Shown: positions 25,430 to 36,800 of the stretch, piece after piece
Numbering within the stretch: the first letter of the stretch is position 1
How the letters are laid out: the number at the start of each line of letters is the position of its first letter
Assembly (NCBI RefSeq): GCF_026151205.1
Contig: NC_087072.1
Location: forward strand, 11,510,169 to 11,574,168
Source: Bolinopsis microptera
Lineage: Eukaryota > Ctenophora > Tentaculata > Lobata > Bolinopsidae
Length of the DNA: 64,000 nucleotides
Direction: 5' to 3'
Program-made: the position numbers and the translations under genes
The notes under the pieces: generated by a model
What the model saw: the letters and a program-made list of their open reading frames with translations, nothing else
Told to the model about the DNA's origin: nothing
Database searches by the model: none

Positions 25430-25760
25430 GTATTTTGGACGCTGATTCCGAATCACCCACCATGACGTAGGGTAAAAATGCTTCCCTGGAAAGTTATGGG
25501 CAAAAAACTGTTTTGGTCACGGGACACGCTAGTAAAACACGACATTGATTGTTTAGGGCTCGGGTTAGGGTTGTGGTTGAGGTTATGAATTGATTGACAA
25601 TGTCAATCCGTCGAGATCGTTGCTCTGCGAAGCAAAGCAACGATCGACGACGAAGCAAGAATGCTAGTTCGTGCGGCGCGTCGAAGCGGCGAAGTCCTCC
25701 AAGGTTATGGATAGCTTTGGGTTTATGGTTAGGGTTGGGATTAGGGTTTATGCAAAACCA
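25430..25760 (+). repeat. Dispersed repeat with telomere-like words, copy 2
   Basis: Second copy of the family at 22265-22480 (shared GGACGCTGATTCCGAATCAC and AGGGTTAGGGTT-like words), interrupted at about 25590-25700 by GC-richer sequence related to the next family. Confidence 0.55.
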
Positions 25761-25828
25761 TAAAAATCAAAGTCTCATGATAATCTTTGGGCGAGCGAAT
25801 TATTAAAACTAAAAGCCGTTTAGATACT

Positions 25829-25960
25829 TGATTCAAGATGTCAATCCTTCGCAGCTCGGTGAGGCACAGTGGTGCATCTCGCCGATCTACCGAAGATTGT
25901 GGTTGCGAGAAGCATTATTTGATGCGCGCGCGACCCAGTAGTGCATCGCGCTACAATTTA
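25829..25960 (+). repeat. Dispersed repeat (GATNCACGATGTCAAT family), copy 1
   Basis: Shares CGATGTCAAT, CGCAGCTCGGTGAGGCACAG, TGGTGCATCTCGCCGATCTA and GCATCGCGCTACAA with copies at about 26155-26275, 27065-27235 and 53869-54030. It is a moderately diverged dispersed family with CpG-rich words. Confidence 0.7.
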
Positions 25961-26154
25961 GATACCTGTTACAACAAGTGTTTATATATTTATATTAATA
26001 TAAAACTAATACATAATAAATCAATAAACGGTTAATCGATATTATTTAACGATTCCCCACCGTTATTCGTACAGGAGATATGTCCGGTATACGGTTGCAC
26101 ATCTGTTGATAGTGATGGTGCACATTTTCCTGATACCAACTGTAAGTTTTTAAT

Positions 26155-26275
26155 TGACGATGTCAATTCATGGCAGCTCGGCGCGGCACAGTAGCGCATC
26201 TCGCTGATCTAGCCAGTCGCTGTGAGAAGCCTTATTAAGTGCGCGGCGCGGCACAGTAACGCATCGCGCTACAAG
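26155..26275 (+). repeat. Dispersed repeat, copy 2
   Basis: Same family as 25829-25960, but more diverged (GGCAGCTCGGCGCGGCACAG, then GCATCTCGCTGATCTA and GCATCGCGCTACAA). Confidence 0.6.
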
Positions 26276-26415
26276 TAAGTTTTAACTTATAAATCACCAA
26301 ACGGCGAGTTTTCATGCGAAGTTTTATAGTAAAACACTAATTCGATTCTTTGGGTTTCGGTTTAGGATTGTGGTAAGCTTTGGAGGTATGGAAAGGTTTT
26401 GGGTTAAAGTTTTGT

Positions 26416-26547
26416 TTGACGGATGTTACTCTTTTAAATTTCTTCGAAGTAGCGGCGCGCGTCTTTTTTCTCAAAATTTGTTATCGCCCGAGGCAAGTGC
26501 TACGAAGTAGCGCGCGCCGGGCTATATGGTCCATCAACAATGGACAA
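26416..26547 (-). mobile_element. GCGCGC-rich miniature element, copy 1 (diverged)
   Basis: Reverse-orientation copy of the 108-111-bp element best seen at 56628-56738. It begins TTGACGGATGTTACTC and contains CTTCGAAGTAGCGGCGCGCG. Flanks AGTTTTGT and AGTTTCGG are an imperfect 8-bp duplication. Confidence 0.6.
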
Positions 26548-26585
26548 AGTTTCGGTAAACCGTTTCCTTCGGCTTCAGTATGCAG

Positions 26586-26693
26586 TTGACCATTGTTAAT
26601 GATCTGGCCCGGCGCGCGCTACTTCGTAGCTCTTGCCGAGAAGAAAGCGGCGCGCGCTACTTCGAAGAAATTTAGACGAGTAACATCCGTCAA
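26586..26693 (+). mobile_element. GCGCGC-rich miniature element, copy 2
   Basis: A 108-bp element beginning TTGACCATTG and ending CATCCGTCAA, with short TTGAC termini. The 8-mer GTATGCAG lies immediately on both sides (26578-26585 and 26694-26701), a perfect target-site duplication. Inside are two GCGCGCGCTACTTCG blocks. Size, termini and 8-bp duplication suggest a hAT-like non-autonomous DNA element. Confidence 0.85.
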
Positions 26694-26768
26694 GTATGCA
26701 GGCTAGCTTTTCTTTATGCAGGGCGGCCCTCTTTTCGAGCTTCTTGCATAGGTGATAGGGAGGTAAAT

Positions 26769-26882
26769 TTTACGGATGTTACTCGTCTAAATTTTTTCGA
26801 AGTAGCGCGCGCCGCTTTCTTCTCGACGGCAAGTGCTACGAAGTAGCTCGCGCGCCGGGCCAGACTATTAACAATAGTCAAG
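26769..26882 (-). mobile_element. GCGCGC-rich miniature element, copy 3
   Basis: Inverted relative to copy 2, beginning TTTACGGATGTTACTCG and ending near CAATAGTCAAG. Flanking AGGTAAAT and AGGAAAAT match at 7 of 8 positions, consistent with an aged target duplication. Copies 2 and 3 are in opposite orientation about 75 bp apart. Confidence 0.7.
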
Positions 26883-27064
26883 AGGAAAATGAGAACAAGC
26901 AATAAATTAGCAAGTTAACCCAAAATCAAATAATGTGTAATATCACGCGCTGGCAAGTGAATCAGTAAAAGCTTATTAACGATTTGGTGCTATAGAAACT
27001 CCAACGCTAACCATAAATATAACCTGTAACCAAAGTTTACGATGCTAACCGTACCCCTTGACAC

Positions 27065-27235
27065 TTGATTCACGATGTCATTCCTTCCTAGCTCGGCGAG
27101 GCCCAGTGGTGCATCTCGCCGATCTACGGATCTGTGGTTGCGAGAATATCGCGCTACAACCTTACTGGGCGGCGCTCAGCCTGTCATTCCGCCGAATCTT
27201 TATAACATAATAGCCTGGGGTCCTCAGGTAAGCTA
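27065..27235 (+). repeat. Dispersed repeat, copy 3, with extended 3' part
   Basis: Same family as 25829-25960. Here the repeat continues through ACTGGGCGGCGCTCAGCCTG, CCGCCGAATC and AATAGCCTGGGGTCC. These words recur at 54082-54120 and 54630-54650, so the full family is longer than the first two copies. Confidence 0.65.
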
Positions 27236-27329
27236 CAACCGTACCCCAAACCTTTTGAAAAGACTTTTTTCTTTTTTTAGATATTGAATATCCAACTTAC
27301 CAAAACTAATTTATCCACACCAAGTATAA

Positions 27330-27475
27330 CAACTAAATTTGCCTAAGATCCAACGTGCAACGTTCGACGCGACATTGGTACAAGCTACCAAGAAAGAAAA
27401 TAATAAGGATATGGATGGAAAGAGAGCATTTGCTTACAACAGCAAATTATCTCACTTTCACATTGACAAGGTTAG
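27330..27475 (+). other. Possible exon of an unrecognised gene
   Basis: After an AG at about 27342 an open frame of about 43 codons runs to a GT donor (GACAAGGTTAGT). It reads through RATFDATLVQATKKENNKDM and GKRAFAYNSKLSHFHIDK. Composition looks coding, but I find no partner exon and no family match. A charged frame at about 28825-29025 (-) is likewise unidentified. Confidence 0.25.
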
Positions 27476-27562
27476 TAAATTGTAAAATCAAAGATTATCC
27501 TGTTAATTTTTAAAGTTTGTACTTTTAAAAACACACAATTCTTTTTGTTTTGTTTATTTTTA

Positions 27563-27790
27563 AGGGGTCCTTCACATATTATGTAATCACTTTTTGGACA
27601 ATTTTACCCCCCCCCCCCCCTCCATAGTCAGTTTTACATGTAATACTAATATGGGGTCGTTCACATATTACGTAATCAGTCGTGGGGGCCGGGGGTTTCC
27701 AAATGATTATGCTAGTGTAATTTCGACACAATAGCTAGCTATTTGTAAAACTGATTACAAAGGGGGGGGGGGGGGGGGGGGGGGGGGGAA
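27563..27790. repeat. MITE-like ends with long C and G tracts
   Basis: Two direct copies of GGGGTCNTTCACATATTANG (27563 and 27652), a C-run at about 27607-27620 and a 27-base G-run at 27762-27788. The word GGGGTCGTTCACATA also starts a sequence at about 61907. Such ends are common in short invertebrate DNA elements. I cannot pair the termini with certainty. Confidence 0.45.
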
Positions 27791-29729
27791 ATATTGTCAA
27801 AAATTTTGCTCTAACCAGAACAAAAGGAAATGACATTAATTTGAATAACCGTCCGCAAATGCAAAATGATACCGAGAATATGAAATGAAAAACCGTACAA
27901 GGCTTACGAATTGTCAATTGTAATAAGTTCCGATTAACTGCATCAATCACATGCTGTAAAAATCTCTTTGGGTTGCTTTCGGGTCGATACTTAGTATTGC
28001 GGGACAAGGGCAGTAATTAGTGTCCGATTAGCTGGTGTTTATTGAATCGTTATTGCCGAATACAGCTGCCTTCGAGTAGTTCTTCTTAATCTATTACAAT
28101 TGTAAATAAATAGGAAAAGCGAGCGACCAATTTAATTTTGGGTATAATTTTGCATTTGCGGACGGTCATTCAAATTAATATCATTTCCTTTTGCTTAGGA
28201 AAGAGAGATACTGACAGCAGTCCACTCTATCCAACTATGGGTTTTGGTCAAATATCATCTCTTTTTTTGTAATGTCAGGTTACTTTACAAAGTCGAAATA
28301 TAAACTGATAACTTCATTAATAAGGAGGTAATTTCAATGATTTCGAAATTTTACCTATGAAAACATTTCCTTGTGTTTAGGTAAGCATATCTGTCGATCA
28401 CTGACTGAGTATGTCACTTTATACTCATTCAAGTTGGCATTAAATTCATATATAATGCCATTTAACTGTCGTGGGGAATCAAAATTTGTCCGTAATCACG
28501 AATGAGCAAAATTATCAACCTTTCGCACGTGCAAACTTTGAGCGGACGTTGCGTGCGCATACAATATTGAATCACCGTAAATTTGTGCATGTTAGTGTTT
28601 TATATATTGTTTGATAAGCATGCAAAGTTTCAAACGATTACAGAAAAGAACTTGGATCACAACGGGACTCCAAAGTTGACAGAGAATGGTGAAAATAGCA
28701 ATTTTCAATGATTGTGGCAATTTTATATCAATTCGGGCGTGTCCCCACGTGTGCAACTTTTCGAGTTTCAACTTTTAAACCAGCCTAATGCACAATATAG
28801 ACCTGTAGGAAGCAGAACTGAGCTTCACAACCCAAAGGATGGCCCAACACCAGAGAATACTAAATCACAACTTTTGTATTTTCTCTTAAAATTATTTCTG
28901 AAAACTATGAACCTTAGATGAAGACGCCAGCCCCTCCGCAGTACTTCAGCAAATCCACTGAGCCTTCTCTCTACAGTTACCAGCTTCCTTCGTTTATGCG
29001 ACAACTCTCTAACACGATCACACAATTTATGCGTTTGATCGAGAAATATTTGAGGCAGAAAAACACAATAGATATTGTTTCATGTAACATAAAATATTTT
29101 GGGGCATTTTTTAAGACAATTGCTTGACGGCCTGTAATACAATAGAGACTATCAGAGTTTGAAAATGTTATAGGTTCATAGTTCAGTATCGTCAATTGTC
29201 TCATTTTTCATCGCTTTTAGGACACCGCGCATACGTTTTTGTCTAAAAATTTTTATCGTAATGAGCGTTAATAAATTGACCATACTGAACTGTTCTTAAT
29301 GAAAATATTAGTTCGTTATTTTACAGAACATCAGGCAGCGATAGTAGTAAAATCAATTGATAACTTTTATTAGTCAAAGAACACTTTGAATTTCCTAAAA
29401 TTAGTTTACCACAGTGTTTCGAGGTTCAATAATCAATATTTAAATACATTACATTTTTAGCAGTTGAAATCGCAAGCATTTTTAGAATTTTTGTTATCAT
29501 TTAACGAATTTTATTTCCAAATTAGCGTTTTACAGAAAACATTAATGAGATTAGCAACTGCAAAGGTAGAATATTACTAATTATTAATCGTTCTAAATAA
29601 ATAAATACTAAGATCTCCTCCAGGTAATAATAAGAAGTCAATATAAGAAACTCTTCAACATGTTGCAATTGTCCAGCTCGTTATCAATTAAGTGGACTTT
29701 ATGGTACACAAACTATTTCTAGTAGTGTA
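27791..29729. other. AT-rich spacer
   Basis: No recognised gene. A block at about 27835-27865 (TTTGAATAACCGTCCGCAAA) is repeated inverted at about 28152-28175, suggesting a degraded inverted-repeat element of about 340 bp. Confidence 0.4.
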
Positions 29730-29730
29730 G

Positions 29731-30196
29731 GAGCCCCCCCCCCCCCCCCCCCCCCCCCCCCCCTGTAGGACGAAGTGTAGGAGCCCCCCCCCCTGTAGGA
29801 TGAAGTGTAGAAGTCCCCCCCCCCTGTAGGACGAAGTGTAGAAGCCCCCCCCCCCCTGTAGGACGAAGTGTAGAAGTCCCCCCCCCCCTGCAGGATGAAG
29901 TGCAGGAGCCCCCCCCCCCCCCCCTGTAGGACGAAGTGTAGAAGTCCCCCCCCCCCCCCTGTAGGACGAAGTGTAGAAGTCCCCCCCCCCCTGCAGGATG
30001 AAGTGCAGGAGCCCCCACCCTGTAGGACGAAGTGTAGAAGCCCCCCTCCCCTGTAGGACGAAGTGTAGGAGCCCCCCCCCCCCCCCCCCCCCCTGCAGGA
30101 TGAAGTGCAGGAGCCCCCCCCCCCCCCTGTAGGATGAAGTGCAGGAGCCCCCCCCCCCCCTGTAGGACGAAGTGTAGGAGCCCCCCCCCCCCCTCC
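29731..30196. repeat. C-tract minisatellite
   Basis: About 13 units, each a run of 5-33 C followed by a conserved block of about 18 bp. Two block types alternate irregularly: TGTAGGACGAAGTGTAG and TGCAGGATGAAGTGCAGG. On the minus strand this gives G-runs every 27-40 bases and a stop-free Gly-rich frame that is not a gene. Confidence 0.95.
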
Positions 30197-30839
30197 TATA
30201 GTATTACTACACATCTGGTCAGGGTGTCATGATCTCAAGTGACAAATAATAAAACGTGGCTCAATGTAAAGGATTTAGGTGTCGCCACTTGCCCCACAAA
30301 TAGATCAAATACATTAATTCTTATCCGCATTTGGGATTCTTTATGATCAGAACAATATATTTTGAAATTAAAATGAGAAGCATTTAAACTAATAAAGCAA
30401 ACTTAATTAAGAGAGCTCACAACTTCGTACAAAAGTGTTACGTGGAAACAGGCTACTTACAAAAGTTGTACAAAACATCTTACTCCCATAGAAGAACAAT
30501 GGAGTAGGTACAAATGTATAATAGTATGCCTAGTACTAGAAGTTAATCTTAAAAAGAGGATGGTTTTCCTTTGAAGCGCGAAAAAAATGATTAAACTCTT
30601 GAAAACAGCTACTCAAACACAAGGCTGTATAAATATAGATCGTCTCGAAAGCAGAATAAATATCGAATAGCCGGAATGGTGCCGGCTATAGTGCCGGAAT
30701 GGTGCCGGAATGGTGCCTAAACCGGCTAAACCACACTTGACAGCTCACACACAGGAGCTATCGTGTAAAAGAAACCAGGTTTCAGGAAAGAAAACTGGTT
30801 AGGCAAGAAAATAAGTTTACATTAAGTTGAACAAGAAAG
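30197..30839. other. Downstream region of the CNOT6-like gene
   Basis: Probably 3' UTR and flank on the minus strand. A small tandem (GCCGGAATGGT units) lies at about 30672-30716. No canonical minus-strand AATAAA is seen close to the stop. Confidence 0.45.
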
Positions 30840-33800
30840 TCACCTCGAGTTAGGGTTAATGAGTTCCAACTCTGAAATTAAAGGGAAATGATCGGAAGGG
30901 TAGTGAACGTTGGGACAGCCTATGATTTTGTTTTCTTTTAACCACTCTACGTCTATACCTCCAAGCACGCCCACGGTACGGAGTGAGTCCTTGGAGTGCA
31001 TGATGTGATCCAGGATCCCCTTAAAATCGTAGGTGTAGTTGGTGTACTTCAGCTTATCCATAAGATCCTCAGAGTAACAGGACTTGAGCTTGAAGCCGTG
31101 TTTGAAGTGTTTGGAGCCGTTCTTGTTGCCCAGACACTCCCCATTAGCTTTCTTCAGAAAGCCGTGGTACTTGAGGCCGTGAAACTCGTGATGTTCGGTA
31201 CTGATTTGGCTCTTGATCAGAAACTCTATGACTGCAGAGTCGGGGGTCGAGTTGAAATCACCTGCTACCACCATAGGAATATTGTACGAACCTTTTATCT
31301 CCTTCACAAACGTTTCCACCTGAGAAGATATTATTTGCAAAAAGTAATCTTTAACCGTATCCTATACAATCTAGTTAAAATAAGTTTCACACAAGGATTG
31401 GGGGAGGGGGGGGGGGTTCACCCTGATTTGCTTAAGTTACGCAGTAATTTGACCTGGCCAGATGAGATAAGCTATTTAATTATTTATCCAACTAATAACC
31501 TCGTTCATGAACATGATGTTCTGGATGAGTTTCACGTCTGAGTACTCGGGGTCCCAGTTAATGTGGGTGTTGAGGACCACCAGCTTATTATGTCTCGTTC
31601 CTGAGCAGTTACAAAATAGTTCAACATATCAAAAGCAATATACTATATTGTATTATGTATGAGCAATGTGTGTATAAGTTAATTAATTAACTAAATATAA
31701 TGGCTATAACCATGGCACTAACCATGACTAGGTTCCTTGATATCTAAGCAACAGACAATGCCTATATTATCTTTAGTCTGGACTCTGTTGATCATATCAT
31801 CTGCTCCCTCTGCGTTTGCGATAGCTAGTTGAGAGTAGTCAATAAATTTCTCCTTGTGCAGTCCAAATCTGCGGAATGAAAATTGTTAAAAAATCTAAAA
31901 TATGCGACAAGAGACGGTATCTTAGGATCAGAGGAGAGTGAGGACTACATTAGGTAGGTTATGGAACTGCTGGAGCAACGAGTGCCGAAGGCAAAGTTCC
32001 AATAACTTACTTATGGTACAGCACATCAAGATAAACAAGGCCACAATTTGCGACCAACAAAAAAAATTTGGACTTAATTAACAATTTAAAAAACACGTTT
32101 TTCTATTTTCTTCCGTAACGCTGACCAATCAGAGACGATCCACGTTGCCTACAGCATGATCACTCTTGCGTGTCACGTGAAAGATTTCCTCTATTTCATT
32201 GGATGCATACTTGTGGGCACGTGTTAAACCGGTTTTTAGAGAATACTCCAAACAACTTATTGAGTAACGCAACTTATTGAGTAACGCATTTTTTGGCAGA
32301 TCTTTTAATCGAGTTTTGAGTTGAGATTGAGAGGATCACATGCTAGGTTCCACTGCCAGTTCACTTCAAAATACATGCTTAAGATCCAGGAAACCGCTTG
32401 TGATCCATTGCCATAGAATAAAGAACATTAACATAAGTGTTTCATAAACATTAATCGGCATATTTATTAAATAAATAATGTGTAAATAAATTCACAAATA
32501 CAAGTTATGTTACCCATCTTGTTGGTATGATTATTAACTATTTATAATTAGTATCTCCTTTCCAGGAACAGTATCCAGAATGACGATGTATTTATGCAAA
32601 CCACCGTTCACAACAATCTCGAAGGGTAATCAGACGGTTGATTGAGTGAGAAAATCACTGATTAAGCGTCGTGATCAAGTATCCACCAGATCTTAAAATG
32701 ATCATAACTCTGCTTAATTGTAAACAATCAACTTGAAATTTTGGGAAATCACTTGAATTACGAACCCAAATGTGTTTATAATGTTCCTAGATCAAAGAGT
32801 TATCACTTTATGGTGACAAATGACAACAGTGAAAAAGAGGGAGTGGCGTGCCACACCCTCTGTAATCAATGAAATTTTGCGAAACTTTCAGAAAGTTTCG
32901 ACCAATATCTATATTCTCTGAAATTGTTGTGAAATTCGGACACAAATAACGTGAGTTATTAAAAGGTTGCTTGTGGGTAGTTACTTTTGGGCCACTCTGT
33001 ATTTACTGTTTTCAGCTAGTCATGTGAACTAATGTAGACCTCCGAAATACTTTAGCATCATGAGATGCGAATTGGTTGTGCTAAAACTCGTCTAAATCAA
33101 TCTAGGACCCACACCCCCCTCCTGCTGCCCTCAATTCGTAACCTTTCACTTTTCAAAAGGTCAATGGAAACAGGAATTGCGCCCGTAAATCCATTTCAAA
33201 CAAAATATTGAGAATCAATCATTGTCACAACGCAAACTTTCAGCCAGCTTAGCGCTGCGTATTTGAAAATGGTTAAATCCATGTTATAGCGTCTCATACA
33301 GCTGCATCCAACTTGGGTAATGATTAAACTCTTATCGCGTTTCTGTCCGGGCACCGACCTCAGAAATGGCATATTTCCAAGACTCACTTGATATTTTGTA
33401 CTATATTGTGCTATATTGTGTCTAAAGATAGACGATTAGATTAAGTCAGAGTGCTATTAAAAACGGCGGGCCTTGTAAAAACTTAGTTTGCTGACACTTA
33501 GTTATATTGAACTGTGTCTAATTGGCTAGTTAGGATTGTGAAAGAATAGTGTAACCAGTAACTGGTTTTTTGTGATTAACCTACAAAATATTGTGATTAA
33601 TTATTTATCACGCCTCATTTACGACAAGTCAAGGCACAAAGTAATCCAAAGAACTCGGAAATATTATAGGTGAGATGTTGGACGAAAATTCGATAGAACC
33701 GGAATTAAATGATGAGTTAGTAGAGAAGTATTTAGTATGAGACGGTCTCATACTAAATACTCATTGTGACCCCATATCAATTTGAGTGTATTTCCGGGAC

Positions 33801-36800
33801 AAATTGTTTAACAGTCATTCAGCGATAGGTTACGAGGCGTAATGATATCCACGCTGCGTCTTAAAATACGCGCGTGAGGTGAAGATATGGCACTTTTTGA
33901 AGACTCTTTTGGCCCACTGCGACCGAAAACACTCGTCTGAAAGGAGTGTAATTGAAATGATGTAACCAAGAGGAATACCGTGTTAATTCAATTGTAAGTC
34001 TGGCCGAAATATCAAATAAGGGGCAGGATCTTACAGGGTTTTAAATTACAGGACACCAATAAGGGGAGGTCTCTTTCGGAGCATGATGTCATTATCACAG
34101 TAAGACAGAGTATCGTCACTTACAGATCGTAAAGAATTTCTGAAACCTAAAATTAATTTCAGTACACTTTGAAGAAGTTTAATACGTTATCTCTAATAGC
34201 TTATCAGCTACTAGCTACTTATAAGCTCGATACTGCAGTACACTGTGGCGGTTTGTGTACATATTGGACATAGTGCATATTATCGAGTACATTATGGCTG
34301 GGAATCGTTCTGCAGAAAAAAATGTTCAATAAAGTTGTGCACATTTTCAAGCAAGAAATGGTCTAGAAACGGAACTTATCAACAATTTGGATGGAGAGAC
34401 TTGGCTGAACAGAATTCTCAGTAGGGCGAATGTATTCAGTCGATGATGTGAAATATCACTGTAGTAACCTGGAACCCAATAAACAGTTGATTCTGCGTCA
34501 AGTGGTAAAATCTTAAGACTTAAAGTTACGGGCAAATATCTCGAGACATGTACACGTGCACTGTGCAGTGTAGATATTACGACGCTGTGAGAGTCTCAGT
34601 AAGGTAGTGTGTAACAAGAAATAGTAAGGTAGTGTGTAACAAGAAATAGTAAGGTAGTGTGTAACAAGAAATAGTAAGGTAGTGTGTAACAAGAAATAGT
34701 AAGGTAGTGTGTAACAAGAAATAGTAAGGTAGTGTGTAACAAGAAATAGTAAGGTAGTGTGTAACAAGAAATAGTAAGGTAGTGTGTAACAAGAAATAGT
34801 AAGGTAGTGTGTAACAAGAAATAGTAAGGTAGTGTGTAACAAGAAATAGTTTAAAGGTAGTGTGTAACAAGAAATAGTAAGGTAGTGTGTAACAAGAAAT
34901 AGTAAGGTAGTGTGTAACAAGAAATAGTAAGGTAGTGTGTAACAAGAAATAGTAAGGTAGTGTGTAACAAGAAATAGTAAGGTAGTGTGTAACAAGAAAT
35001 AGTAACGTAGTGTGTAACAAGAAATAGCAAGGTAGTGTGTAACAAGAAATAGTAAGGTAGTGTGTAACAAGAAATAGTAAGGTAGTGTGTAACAAGAAAT
35101 AGTAAGGTAGTGTGTAACAAGAAATAGTAAGGTAGTGTGTAACAAGAAATAGTAAGGTAGTGTGTAACAAGAAATAGTAAGGTAGTGTGTAACAAGAAAT
35201 AGTAACGTAGTGTGTAACAAGAAATAGCAAGGTAGTGTGTAACAAGAAATAGTAAGGTAGTGTGTAACAAGAAATAGTAAGGTAGTGTGTAACAAGAAAT
35301 AGTAAGGTAATGTGTAACAAGAAATAGTAAGGTAGTGTGTAACAAGAAATAGTAAGGTAGTGTGTAACAAGAAATAGTAAGGTAATGTGTAACAAGAAAT
35401 GCGGCCGCTTTTCTTTTGTGGATGGCCGCTCAATTTCCCGATCCGTGAAGGCGTATTTTATCTTATTCCATACAACCTGGGGACTCCAGGCTTTACTGTT
35501 TATAAGCATGCAGATATATGGCGGAGTGACAGGCCGAGCGTCGCCCAGTTAATATAATTCCATATATAATTGAATTTGAAAATCGTGTAAATTTCTATGT
35601 AACCATATGTTTATTGTTTATGCAACCTGATATGACACGGATCTGTGCATAATAGTAATACTAACTCGAAATAATATGCTATCAATTAGTGCCTAGTATA
35701 GTGGGATACGTACATGGTGAAATTAACGATTTACTTGATCAGTTAAGCGCTGTGCGCCAAAAATAATTTAATTCAGCATATCGCGCAAAATAACTTTGCA
35801 CAGTTAGGCACGTGGGCGACATCTGTGCGCACGGGCACGTACGTACGTTTGTTTGTACGACGGTCGCTACCTACCATATATGAAAAAAACCTCGTTCGTT
35901 AACCCTTGTCCTTGACTCTTTTGCATTTGTGTCTTCGTCACTTGAGTCATGGATCGGGAAAAAATGTCGTTGCAGAAGAAGAAAGAAGCCGTAATTTGAT
36001 GTTTTTTGGCGTGCCAGAAGAAAACGATGAATGTTGAGTGAAACAAGAAATGCAGCCGTATGTGTACAGCCGCTCAATTTCCCGATTTATGATGGCGTCT
36101 CATATCATATTCCATAATATATTGATTTAATTATGAATACCATTTTTATTTCTATGCAAATTGCAACCCTATGCTTATAGTTATTGCCTATCAGAATCTG
36201 ACACGGATCTGTGCACATAATAATTTAGGGCAGGAACCGAGAGTGCCCCTTTTCCCACGGTTTGTCGAATATTGTCGTTCCCTGTCATTATTCCTTGTCA
36301 TTCCCTGTCATTTCCTGTCATTCCCTGCTCATATTGTCACATCTTGTCGTAAAATTGTCATGGCATTGGGCACTCTCGGTTCCTGCCCTAATTTATACTC
36401 ACTCTGAATGAGATTTGTGCATGTTGAAGAATGAAGATTGACCAGGAGGTGACTGGGACATGATTTTAGGCCTGACCGGGACCGGGATACAAAATGTGAC
36501 TTGACCGGGACCGGGACTGAGATTATCAATTTACCGGGACCGGGACCAATAATTTCTGGGATTTCTATCTTACCGGGACCGGGACCGGGACCGGGACCAA
36601 CAATCCAATTTTACCGGGATGACCGGGATTTGACCGGGATGACCGGGACCAAAACTGGTATTCTCATATATTGAAAGCTGCAACTTTCATTTACATTATA
36701 ATTGAACAATTTGAATAAGTAATAACTAGAATATTAAATTAGAAAAAACTTTTAAAAAACCGTCAATATGGGGCATGGGCCTAATGTACTACACCAATAA

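Noticed and set aside
29699-30214. Gly-rich minus-strand ORFs of 99-171 codons
   Set aside because: Produced by poly-C/poly-G runs of the C-tract minisatellite; run lengths would shift the frame between alleles.
30996-31541. 181-codon plus-strand ORF
   Set aside because: Antisense to the last CNOT6 exons, whose protein match is strong.
34513-35509. Minus-strand ORFs of about 306 and 310 codons with a CYTLPYYFLLHTTLLFLVTH repeat
   Set aside because: They are the 25-bp minisatellite read in overlapping frames; the repeats carry no third-position bias and no start context, and flanking DNA is non-coding.
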